Assembly: GCA_963790045.1 (NCBI GenBank)
Contig: CAWBMS010000011.1
Coordinates: 62,001-126,000, forward strand
From: DATKMP01 sp963790045
Lineage (GTDB): Bacteria > Bacteroidota > Ignavibacteria > UBA10030
Length of the DNA: 64,000 nucleotides
Direction of reading: 5' to 3'
Notes under the pieces: generated by a model
Databases searched by the model: none
What the model was told of the DNA's origin: nothing
The model's input: the letters and a program-made list of their open reading frames with translations, nothing else
Shown: one piece after another, positions 37,555-46,900 of the stretch
Layout of the letters: the number at the start of each line of letters is the position of its first letter
How positions within the stretch are numbered: position 1 is the first letter of the stretch
Translations under genes and position numbers: made by a program

Positions 37555-39375
37555 TTGGAAAAAGAAATTTTAGATAATTCACACGTGCACACGTTTCATA
37601 TTCCGGTTTTAGGGCTGGCATTTTCGATTGATACTCCGATCCGGGTGTCACGCTTCGGGATTTCGTCGGTGATATCGATTGTGGACGACATGCTCATCGA
37701 GCACATGCGAAAACATTATGCCACACTCTACGGAGAACCTTACACAACCATTACCGTTCGGGAAAGCGATTACCGCGCGCGGCGTATTGCGGAATATCTC
37801 GATCTCCTTCAGCGCATCGTTCATAAACAGGTTGAATCACTCAAAGCGTCTGCATTTGAAACAGGAAGCGAAATCGCAAAATATTTTACGATGCTTCCGG
37901 ATCAATCACCGCTCAAAGTTCTTTATAATAAGATGATGAACACCGAAGATGCAGAGAAGAAAAAAGAAATCCAGAATGAACTTCGCTCTCAAATCGTTGC
38001 CGGGGATATTGATGTCAATATTATGACCAAGTTGGATAAAGAGAACATCGGGCCGAACAAAGAACCGTTAGCAACGGAATTCAATGATGCCCTTGCTTCG
38101 CTTCGCGGATTTGCACTCAGCGTTCTTTGTTCATCGGTCGTGCTTTCTGCAGGACTCAACCAACGCCTTTTTCAGTATATCGGTCAGCGTCCGGAATTTT
38201 TGCCGGATAAAAATGGATTGCTCTCAAAAAAGGTTATACTCAAAGTCAGCGACTATCGATCGGCACTGGTGCAGGGAAAAATGCTCGCCAAGAAAAATGT
38301 TTGGATCTCGGAATACCGCATCGAATCGGGATTGAATTGCGGCGGGCATGTCTTTCCGACCGATGGACATCTTCTCGGTCCCATCCTCGAAGAATTTCAA
38401 AAGAACCGTCAAAACCTTTTAGCAGAACTTCAGCCGATTTATTCTGCTGCCCTTGCCGAAAAAGGAATTGCAGCGCCAACTTCACTTTCATTTCGCATTA
38501 CGGTTCAGGGAGGAATTGGAACAGCCGCCGAAGATATTTTCCTTCGCAAACATTATCAAGTCGATGGGACAGGGTGGGGATCGCCGTTTCTACTTGTTCC
38601 AGAAGCAACCAATGTCGATGAATCGACTCGACAGCTTCTTGCGTCTGCAAAGAAAGAAGATTATTACACAAGCGGTGCGTCTCCTATGGGAGTTCCGTTT
38701 AACAATATTCACGGCAGTTCCAGTGAGACGAAAGCTAATGATCGTTTTTTAAACGATACTCCCGGAAGTTTATGCACCAAAAAACTTCTTGTTTCCAATA
38801 CAGAATTTACAACAGAACCGATTTGTACTGCTTCGCGGTTATATCAGGGATTAAAAATTGCGCAGCTAAAAGCTCAAAATCTTCTTCCTGATGTCTTACG
38901 GCAAAAAATTTCTGTGGTGGTAGAAAAAGCATGCCTTTGCGAAGATTTATCTGCTTCGGGAATTATCAACAGCCATAAAAATGGGGAACAGAATAGACGT
39001 GCAGTTGCCATTTGCCCCGGCCCCAATCTTGCTTACTTTTCAAAAATATTTTCTCTTGAAGAAATGGTGGGGCATATTTACGGACGCATTCAAATCCTGA
39101 ACGACGTGCATCGTCCTAATATGTTTATCAATGAACTTCAAATCTATGTCGATTACATGAAGAGCGAACTTCAGAAACGCATGGAAAAATGGAGTATCAA
39201 AGATCAAAAATATTTCGATACGTTCAGGAAAAATCTGCAAGATGGTATTGCTCATTACAAAGAATTGATTCCGCAGATCAAAGAAGAGACCGAGCGTTAT
39301 CGAGAAACGATGCGAGAAGAATTGTGTGCGCTTGAAGAAGAATTGCTTGTCATCGTCGTTCCTTCTGTTGCCTAA
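37555..39375 (+). CDS. Conserved protein of unknown function, 606 residues
   Basis: Starts at TTG 37555, with AAAGGA 4 bases upstream. I do not recognise the family. The N-terminus (VLGLAFSIDTPIRVSRFGIS) and the middle segments LNCGGHVFPTDGHLLGPIL and VQGGIGTAAEDIFLRKHY loosely resemble FMN-binding TIM barrels such as nitronate monooxygenases. VDGTGWGSPFLLVPEATNVD, with a glycine-rich turn, adds to that impression. The C-terminal ~120 residues are strongly charged and helical. Two cysteine pairs (KACLCEDL, ELCALEEE region) could matter. It is an isolated gene without clear partners; the flavin-barrel idea is a weak inference. Confidence 0.7.
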   Translation: MEKEILDNSHVHTFHIPVLGLAFSIDTPIRVSRFGISSVISIVDDMLIEHMRKHYATLYGEPYTTITVRESDYRARRIAEYLDLLQRIVHKQVESLKASAFETGSEIAKYFTMLPDQSPLKVLYNKMMNTEDAEKKKEIQNELRSQIVAGDIDVNIMTKLDKENIGPNKEPLATEFNDALASLRGFALSVLCSSVVLSAGLNQRLFQYIGQRPEFLPDKNGLLSKKVILKVSDYRSALVQGKMLAKKNVWISEYRIESGLNCGGHVFPTDGHLLGPILEEFQKNRQNLLAELQPIYSAALAEKGIAAPTSLSFRITVQGGIGTAAEDIFLRKHYQVDGTGWGSPFLLVPEATNVDESTRQLLASAKKEDYYTSGASPMGVPFNNIHGSSSETKANDRFLNDTPGSLCTKKLLVSNTEFTTEPICTASRLYQGLKIAQLKAQNLLPDVLRQKISVVVEKACLCEDLSASGIINSHKNGEQNRRAVAICPGPNLAYFSKIFSLEEMVGHIYGRIQILNDVHRPNMFINELQIYVDYMKSELQKRMEKWSIKDQKYFDTFRKNLQDGIAHYKELIPQIKEETERYRETMREELCALEEELLVIVVPSVA

Positions 39376-39400
39376 ATAAAAATCCTCTTTTATCGTTTCG

Positions 39401-39444
39401 CTCTCTGGTAGTCATTCTCAAGTATTATGACGGCTACAAGAGAG
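39401..39444 (+). other. Imperfect hairpin between the unknown gene and alaA
   Basis: Segments CTCTCT, GTAG and CAT pair in order with ATG, CTAC and AGAGAG across an 11-base loop, with small mismatches. There is no T-run. It may be a weak terminator or mRNA end structure behind the 606-residue protein. Confidence 0.35.
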
Positions 39445-39626
39445 AAATACCATTTTGATTTTTGTCCGGCGCATTGTCGGAGGAAATTATCCCGCCTTTC
39501 GGTACTCATCCGTCGATACGCAATGATTTTTCCCGCAACTATTCCGCAAATTAAGTATATTTAAAATAGGTATTGAACAATGAAGATGTATCAGCACATG
39601 ACGAAGATTGACATTGGAGAATTACG

Positions 39627-40844
39627 ATGCATGAGATTTTGAAATCCGAAAAAATGAATGATGTCTGTTACGAAATTCGCGGCCCGTTATTAAAAGAAGC
39701 AAAACGGTTGGAAGAAGAGGGACACAGCATTATTCGGTTGAACAGCGGTAATCCTCCTGCGTTTGATATCAATGCACCGGATGAAATCATCCGTGACGTG
39801 ATGGTAAATGTGCGCGAGGCGCAGGCATACGGCGATTCCAAAGGATTATTTGCTGCACGCAAGGCAATTATGCAGCAATGCCAGTTGAAAAAAATTGAAG
39901 GCGTGCAGATTGAAGACATCCTCGTCGGTAACGGTGTAAGCGAAATGATTATGATGGCGATGCAGGGCTTGCTTAACAACGGCGATGAAATGCTCGTACC
40001 TGCTCCCGATTATCCGCTGTGGACTGCGGCGGTGAATCTTTCCGGCGGCAAAGCAATCCATTATATTTGTGATGAACAATCGGATTGGAATCCGGACATC
40101 AAAGATATCGAATCCAAAATTACGGATAAGACCAAAGGCATCGTCGTCATCAATCCCAATAATCCGACCGGCGCGGTGTATTCGGAAGACGTGCTGAAAA
40201 AAATTGTTGCGCTCGCGGAACAGCATGATCTCATTATTTTCGCGGATGAAATTTACGATCAAATTCTCTATGACGACGCAAAACATATACCGCTTGCATC
40301 GCTTTCTAAAAATATTTTCTTCGTAACGTTCAACGGATTGTCCAAATCCCACCGCATCCCCGGTTTGCGCGCAGGCTGGATGATTCTCAGCGGAAAAAAA
40401 TCTATCGCTAAAGATTATATCGAGGAAGGATTGGAAGTGCTGGCGAACATGCGTATGTGCGGCAATATGGCAGCGCAGTTTGCAATTCAAACTGCGTTGG
40501 GCGGATACCAGAGTTTGAAGCAGCTTATTACGCCGGGCGGCAGATTGTATGAACAGCGCAACGCGGCATATGAAAGCTTTAACAACGTTCCCGGTGTCAG
40601 CGTGGTGAAGCCGCAGGGCACGCTGTATCTTTTTCCAAAAATCGATGCGAAACGGTACAACATTCACGACGACCAAAAATTCTTGTATGATTTTCTTGTG
40701 AAGAAACATGTGCTGCTGGTTCAGGGCACAGGATTTAATTGGCCGAATCCGGATCACTTCCGCATTGTCTTTTTACCACGCGCGGATGAAATACGAACTG
40801 TTGCCGAACGGATGACGGAATTCCTTGCCGATTATCATCAGTAA
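39627..40844 (+). CDS. alaA: Class I aminotransferase, AlaA-like (glutamate-pyruvate)
   Basis: A 405-residue PLP enzyme of fold type I. The N-terminus YEIRGPLLKEAKRLEEEGHS then IIRLNSGNPPAF is characteristic of AlaA/YfbQ alanine aminotransferases. The PLP-binding residues are in VVINPNNPTGAVYS and IFADEIYDQILYD, with the Schiff-base lysine in FNGLSKSHRIPGLRAGW. It forms alanine from pyruvate and glutamate. The TAA stop overlaps the ATG of the msrC gene, so the two are translationally coupled. Confidence 0.9.
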   Translation: MHEILKSEKMNDVCYEIRGPLLKEAKRLEEEGHSIIRLNSGNPPAFDINAPDEIIRDVMVNVREAQAYGDSKGLFAARKAIMQQCQLKKIEGVQIEDILVGNGVSEMIMMAMQGLLNNGDEMLVPAPDYPLWTAAVNLSGGKAIHYICDEQSDWNPDIKDIESKITDKTKGIVVINPNNPTGAVYSEDVLKKIVALAEQHDLIIFADEIYDQILYDDAKHIPLASLSKNIFFVTFNGLSKSHRIPGLRAGWMILSGKKSIAKDYIEEGLEVLANMRMCGNMAAQFAIQTALGGYQSLKQLITPGGRLYEQRNAAYESFNNVPGVSVVKPQGTLYLFPKIDAKRYNIHDDQKFLYDFLVKKHVLLVQGTGFNWPNPDHFRIVFLPRADEIRTVAERMTEFLADYHQ

Positions 40845-41308
40845 TGGATAAGATCGAACGATACCAAAATGCGTTGCAGGCAATCGAAGCGCTTGTGAAC
40901 GGCGAAGACGACACCATTGCCAGGATGGCGACGATTGTATGCGAATTGAAGCAGGCGTTCGAAACATTTTCATGGGCGGGATTTTATCGCGTCGTGAAGC
41001 CGGGTTTATTGAAAGTCGGCCCGTATCAAGGCGTGCACGGATGTTTGGAGATTCCGTTCAGCAGAGGTGTGTGCGGTAAATGTGCTTCCGAAAAAGCAAC
41101 TCAGATTGTTTCTGATGTTACAAAGATTCCGTACCACATTGCATGTTCCAGCGAAACGAAATCGGAAATTGTGGTGCCGGTATTCGATAAAAATAATAAT
41201 CTTATCGCTGCCTTGGATGTTGACAGCAATCTACCGGGTAATTTCGATGAGATCGACAAAAAATATTTAGAAGCAATTTGCGGGCTGTTTAGACGATTGA
41301 ATAAATGA
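40844..41308 (+). CDS. msrC: Free methionine-(R)-sulfoxide reductase (GAF domain, MsrC)
   Basis: A 154-residue GAF-fold enzyme reducing free Met-R-sulfoxide. The catalytic cysteine region is clear: HGCLEIPFSRGVCGKCA, then VTKIPYHIACSSETKSEIVV, with cysteines at the three family positions plus one extra. ALDVDSNLPGNFDEID is the usual C-terminal motif. The start codon overlaps the stop of alaA (TAATG). Confidence 0.9.
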   Translation: MDKIERYQNALQAIEALVNGEDDTIARMATIVCELKQAFETFSWAGFYRVVKPGLLKVGPYQGVHGCLEIPFSRGVCGKCASEKATQIVSDVTKIPYHIACSSETKSEIVVPVFDKNNNLIAALDVDSNLPGNFDEIDKKYLEAICGLFRRLNK

Positions 41309-41517
41309 AACAATGCGCAACATTATCTAATTTAATTGTTCCCCAAAACTAATACCGAAAATATTTTTCATCTCTATCGTATGAAAACAAAAAATCTTAT
41401 ATTCCATCGTTACAACTTTGATACGGAAGTATTAAAGAGCAAAAAAGTATGACTGAAGACAAGACTGATCGAAAAATATTATCCAACATTAACAAGATAT
41501 AAAAAGGAGAACATAAG

Positions 41518-41988
41518 ATGAAAGGCAACGAAAAGATTCTCGCGACGCTCAATGAATTGTTGGCGGAAGAGTTGACAGCGATCAGCCAGTATATGGTGCA
41601 TTCAGAAATGTGCGATAACTGGGGCTACGTTAAACTTCACAAGTCAATCGAAAAACAGGCAGTCGATGAAATGAAACATGCCGAATGGCTTATCGGCAGA
41701 ATTTTATTTCTTGAAGGAACGCCAATTGTTTCCAAACTGCAGCCGATAAAAATCGGGAAGGATATTCCTTCGATGCTGACAAACGACAGCAGCGGCGAAC
41801 AGACAGCAGTGCAATTGTACAATAAAGCTATTCTACAGGCACGTGAAGTTGTTGACAACGGCACAGCCGATTTATTGACAAAAATATTGTTGATGGAAGA
41901 AGGTCACGGCGATTGGTTAGATCAGCAGCGCGAACAGATTGAGCAAATGGGAATTCAAAATTATCTTGCAAAACAATCGGGCGAATAA
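41518..41988 (+). CDS. bfr: Bacterioferritin
   Basis: A 156-residue four-helix ferritin forming 24-mers that store iron. Di-iron site residues are visible in AEELTAISQYM, DEMKHAEWLIGRIL, GEQTAVQLYN and MEEGHGDWLD. The methionine in DEMKHAE is at the position of the heme-ligand Met52 of E. coli Bfr, so it can bind heme between subunits. AAAAAGGAG precedes the ATG. A terminator follows at 42019-42055. Confidence 0.95.
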   Translation: MKGNEKILATLNELLAEELTAISQYMVHSEMCDNWGYVKLHKSIEKQAVDEMKHAEWLIGRILFLEGTPIVSKLQPIKIGKDIPSMLTNDSSGEQTAVQLYNKAILQAREVVDNGTADLLTKILLMEEGHGDWLDQQREQIEQMGIQNYLAKQSGE

Positions 41989-42018
41989 CGGTCTTCAAAT
42001 ATTTTTCTCGTATGAATG

Positions 42019-42055
42019 AAAAGCAGATACAGAAAACCCTGTATCTGCTTTTTTA
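42019..42055 (+). terminator. Rho-independent terminator after bfr
   Basis: A perfect stem AAAAGCAGATACAG / CTGTATCTGCTTTT with a loop of about 6 bases and a run of six T. It lies 30 bases after the bacterioferritin stop. Confidence 0.93.
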
Positions 42056-42179
42056 TTTTCCAAATCCTACCGCAGCATCGAATCGATTTCTTGGCAATGA
42101 GTGGCCGCATTCGGAATTTCCGTTGCAAAGAGAAAAGAAAGTCGTTACATTAAATTTCAAAATTATGAAGGAAGAAACT

Positions 42180-43520
42180 ATGCCTGAAATGAAAGAAGTC
42201 CAATCAAAAATCGGTCGTTATCGCTGGGTTATCTGTGCGCTGTTATTTTTTGCAACCACCATCAATTATATGGATCGCCAGGTCATCGGTATTTTGCGTC
42301 CGGTGTTGCAGCAAGAGCTTCATTGGTCTAATCCGCAGAATATCAATATCGAATACGGCTATATCACAACGGCGTTTTCTATTGCGTATGCCATCGGTGT
42401 GCTGATATCCGGATGGTTCATCGATAAGGTCGGTACAAAAATCGGATACGGCATCTCAGTAGGAATTTGGGGACTCTCTTCTTTAGCTCATGCATTTGCA
42501 CGAACTTCGTTTGGCCTTGGTGTTGCGCGGGTCGGATTGGGCATCGGTGAATCCGGAAATTTTCCTTCCGCCAATAAAACTGTTGCTGAGTGGTTTCCCA
42601 AAAAGGAACGTGCCTTGGCAACGGGGATATTTAATTCCGGAGCGAATGTCGGTGCATTGGTGGTGCCGTTAGCTGTTCCATGGGCAATTTATTATTTTGC
42701 TGCAAATCCGGCGCATCCATTTTGGCAATTGGGATTCATTTTTACCGGTGCGTGCGATCTTATCTGGCTGATGTTTTGGCTGTTGATTTATAAAAAACCG
42801 TCTGATATGAAAAAGTTGTCGAAAGAAGAATTTGAATATATTCACAGTGATGTCGATGAACAAACGGCATCAGTTGAAAAAGTGCCGTGGATCAAATTGT
42901 TGAGTTATCGGCAGACGTGGGCATTTTTTGTCGGGAAAGCATTATCCGATATACCGTGGCTATTTTATTTATTCTGGCTGCCGATTTATCTTAAAGACAA
43001 ATATCATGTCGATATCAAAGACATCGTTCACTTTTCGCTTCCGCTTATCATTATTTATTCGATGACGACCGTTGGAAGTGTCGGTGGTGGATGGTTTTCA
43101 TCGCGGTTAATAAAAAAGGGCTGGTCTGTTAACAAAGCAAGAAAAACCGCAATGCTGTGTTTTGCTATTGCCGTTCTTCCGGTGGTCTTTGTAACATCTG
43201 TCGAGTTATGGCCCGCCGTTGTTTTATTCGGGATTGTGGCAGCAGCACATCAAGCGTGGTCTGCAAACTTATTGACGGCGCCGTCGGATATGTTTCCGAA
43301 AAAAGTCGTTGCTTCCGTTTCAAGTATCGGTACGATGGGCGGATTTACGGCCGCAGCGTTGTTTCAATTATTAGCAGGATATGTGATCAATGCGTTCCGT
43401 GCGAGCGGAGCGGTGGAGACCGGATATTTTATTTTGTTTTTATTATGCGCCTCGTTGTATCTGATTGCCTTGCTGTTCTTCCATCTGCTCGTACCGAAAA
43501 TGGAAACTGTGAAAATATAA
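42180..43520 (+). CDS. MFS transporter, anion:cation symporter (ExuT/hexuronate-like)
   Basis: A 446-residue inner-membrane transporter with twelve hydrophobic segments. The opening RWVICALLFFATTINYMDRQ is diagnostic of the ACS family, which imports hexuronates, galactonate or similar sugar acids with protons. GIGESGNFPSANKTVAEWFP and KKERALATGIFNSGANVGAL are further family motifs. Start ATG 42180 has AAGGA about 8 bases upstream; an earlier in-frame ATG at 42165 is possible. There are no sugar-acid catabolic genes next to it, so the substrate is open. Confidence 0.88.
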   Translation: MPEMKEVQSKIGRYRWVICALLFFATTINYMDRQVIGILRPVLQQELHWSNPQNINIEYGYITTAFSIAYAIGVLISGWFIDKVGTKIGYGISVGIWGLSSLAHAFARTSFGLGVARVGLGIGESGNFPSANKTVAEWFPKKERALATGIFNSGANVGALVVPLAVPWAIYYFAANPAHPFWQLGFIFTGACDLIWLMFWLLIYKKPSDMKKLSKEEFEYIHSDVDEQTASVEKVPWIKLLSYRQTWAFFVGKALSDIPWLFYLFWLPIYLKDKYHVDIKDIVHFSLPLIIIYSMTTVGSVGGGWFSSRLIKKGWSVNKARKTAMLCFAIAVLPVVFVTSVELWPAVVLFGIVAAAHQAWSANLLTAPSDMFPKKVVASVSSIGTMGGFTAAALFQLLAGYVINAFRASGAVETGYFILFLLCASLYLIALLFFHLLVPKMETVKI

Positions 43521-43933
43521 TTCCATTTGTTGTGACCGTCACCCGTTCTTTGTGCTTTGCAGGTGAACCTTGTCAACGTTACCTGAACAAAAACTCTATG
43601 AACGTTGACAAGATTGCTTATCTTTTCCAGACACGATGCATCATGTCTCTACGATGATGTTTTATTTCTCGCATAAAATAGACAAGGTAGGTGTCCGACA
43701 TCTACAAGGTCTCAGACACTTAACCCGGATAAAATCATAGAACTGGATTCCCCCTGACTGGCGGGTAAGCCGATAAAAACGTACGGGAATGACATTGCTC
43801 TTTGCGGTAACATCATTTACTCAGGTAAAATCCGTCAAAGGAGAATTTTTTTTATTATATTACAAAGAGTCTTAGAAATACAAAGGTGAAAACCTTTTTT
43901 CACAATTAAATTACAAAACAAATTGGTGACGTT
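43521..43933. other. Intergenic region with repeats upstream of the giant gene
   Basis: 413 bases without a gene. It holds one REP-like unit (43690-43722) and diverged GGATTCC...GGGAATGAC words at about 43742-43795 like those at 29012-29078. An AT-rich stretch directly before the giant gene includes AAAGGAG at 43838-43844. The promoter of the giant gene should be here, but no sharp -35/-10 pair stands out. Confidence 0.5.
43690..43722. repeat. Solitary REP-like palindrome
   Basis: GGTGTCCGACATCTACAAGG and the rest of the unit, ending TCTCAGACACTTA, match the palindrome around the RAYT gene with several substitutions. It is 32 kb from that gene, which suggests dispersal in trans. Confidence 0.75.
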
Positions 43934-46900
43934 ATGCAATTACCCGGCAAACCCATAGCACATTTACAATCGGATGCGAAGGATTTTTTAAACCTCTACG
44001 TTTCGCTCGGCGAACGCGCAGAGAATTTTCTACCCAAGCACATTGTCGATAGTCTGCGGAACTTTGCAGAACTTTGCTGTCAGGAACCGGACGATCCGTC
44101 ACGGCAGCGCACAGAGATCGATAAAAATATTCTTGAGCTGAAAGAATTACTTCCGGGGTACGCTGATGTTTCTCTCATGTTGTTTCCGCATGAAGATTCT
44201 AAAGCATATCAATACACGGCAAAGAAACAAAAATTTGCCGGCCGGTTGACTGCGCTCATCGATACGGAATTGGTGGATGATAAAACGAAACCGCAGGTGC
44301 TCAACATTTTAAAGGCGCACGATTATTCCATCGGCACGCCGCCGGTAGAACAATCGCAAATCGATTTGATGTACAAACTAACACTGGGCGATGACGTACA
44401 GGAACTGCGGAAGTTCCGCGATGTGCTCGGTGTGAACGGCGATATCGAAGAGGCGCAGTGGAATTATTTAATGGACGTGCTGGAACAAATGGTGATCCAG
44501 AGTACGCATTACACCACGAATGCCGAAAGAAATGATTTCCTCGCCCGCACCGAATTGACGGTGAACTTCAAAGGGCTGAACGGATTCACCCGGACGGTGG
44601 TCGGCGGCGGCGCTGCAACCGTCATCGAATTGATTGCAGAGGAATTGTTCAACGCCCATGATGTTCGTGTGATCGAATTTACTGATGCGGATGCGTTATA
44701 CGAAGAAATTAAAAACGATATGACCTGCATCTTTGCCGTCAAAGTGCAGAGCATGCGCAAAAACGTTTTCAACGATCTTCGCTGGTTTCCGTACATGATG
44801 CGCATCATTATCGTGGATGATTCTCCGGAATCCCGCAGCACCAATACATCGATGGTGTTCGGCATTCACAATAAAGTCATTAACACGCTGAATAAAGTTC
44901 ACACGAAGAAACTCGGCGCGCTTGCCAACACGCAATTGAATCTGCGGTTGATCCTCGACAAAGTGAACGACGAAAATTTAGAAAAATACCGTCTGTGTAT
45001 GGAAAAGAAAATTGCGGATTACGAAGAAGAGTTGAAAGAATTTCGTCAGGTGCAGCTCGGCGAAATCGGCAATTTGAAGAAGGATATTACACTTTTTAAG
45101 TTCAATGATTATGCGAAGCAAATCATTAAAGATAAATACGCGATTACCAAATTGCATGATTACATCGTGCTGATTCAGGACTGTAAGGATCACAAAAAGA
45201 TTCAAAAGCTGAACACGGAATTGATTCATGAATTTGAAACACGCACGAAGGCGTACATCTATTCCAATATCGAACAGGTAAATATTGCTACGATCGTGGA
45301 AGGCGGCGGCAGAGGACAACTCCGTACGTACGGCGAATATTTATTGCAGCGAAAATTAAAACCGGTCGATCAAAAGATTTCAGACAAGTGTAAAACGATT
45401 GTCGATATTATCCCGAATACATACCAGCGCACGCTGAAGAATCATTTCCATAAGAACTTCGGCATCAATTTATTCTTAGAGAAATACAAAGAATTTATTA
45501 CGAAGGTAGAAAATGAATCCAACGCCAAAGGCCGGTTCACGAATTTCCTGATCGATATCGGCGTCAACGATGCGTATCAGAAAAAATCTCCGGAAGAGCA
45601 GAAGGTTGTCAAAGATTTTATCAGCAATCTTTCCAATCTGGATATTACCACGATCGCCGATGATGTGCAAATGATCATCCGCGATATTTTATTCCATGCG
45701 GTGTTGAAGCCGTACATCGTTTTCAACACGGAAGCGTCGTGGGAATACAAAGATTTATTCCCGGTGGACCGGTTCGACATCAATCCGTTCGATCTCGAAG
45801 TAGGATTGACGGAAGAAAAGCGCATCGATTTCGAGCGATTGTATCATCGGTTGAACCGTATGAAGAATACGTTTCAGTTGTTCGATGATACCGGAAGTTT
45901 ATGGGATCGGTTTTGCGAAAACCTGACGATCATTATCAACGATCCCTCGAATCCATCCGGCTATACGGATTTCAACAACCCGTCGTTGATCAAGTTTTTG
46001 AAATTTTTGAACAATAATAAAATTACGTTACTCTTAGATGAAGCATACAGCGATGCAATCAAGATCGATGATCCGGATGAACCGAAATGGCGAACGATCT
46101 CGCGCTATGTCATGAACAATATTACCTCGCTGCCGAACATCAGCATTGTGTCTTCCTTGTCCACGACAAAGAATCTCGGTGCAACGGGCAACCGTTTGGG
46201 CTCGATTGTAACGACGCCGGCGCGCAAAGATGTCGTTGAGTTTGCTAAGCAGCAGCACAGCATCGAAACAGGCAACACCAATTCGTTATTTATGCTGGTG
46301 AATACTATCGAAGCCGCACAGCTTGCGAAGAAAATTAAAGATGCGATGGAATCCGAATTGCCGAAAGACGCCTCGCGTTTCAAAATCAAAGCGCTGATCG
46401 AAAACGCGATCATCGACGAAATCGAAAGCTATGCGGAACGCATTTCCGGCGCGAAGAAAAGCAGCAACGCGATTAAACGGTTCTCGCCGTTCGAAGGAAG
46501 CCCGCTGCATATTTTCTTGCTGGAAGAATTGGTTTCGTTAGACAAGCTCGATGTGCTCGGATTGCCTGACGATTTCAAATACAAAGGCGAGCCGTTCTAT
46601 AAATATTATCAGGAGCATTTCGTCAAAGCGATCAATGCATTCCGTGTGAACAAGTTGTTCCGCAACGTCTGTAACAGGCGAATGGTGCTCATCAAACAAA
46701 AAGCGAAAGAGGTGCTGAGCCTTACCGGCGCGGACAAGTATTGCGAAGTGCTGGAGTCCGACGGTTCGTATCTCTTTAACTTATTGTTGAACGATTTCTT
46801 TTCGTATCAAGACCTCGAAAAGTTCACGATGAAACTTGCCGGCCAGCGCGGCATTTCCGTGCTGCCGTATCAAACGGGATTCCTGCGGTTCTCGCTCGGC

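Noticed and set aside
39846..40757. 303-codon minus-strand frame opposite alaA
   Set aside because: Shadow of the aminotransferase coding sequence with biased composition and no start signal.
43157..43657. Plus-strand frame overlapping the end of the MFS gene
   Set aside because: Out-of-frame shadow rich in Cys, Ser and Arg; the MFS frame is clearly the coding one.
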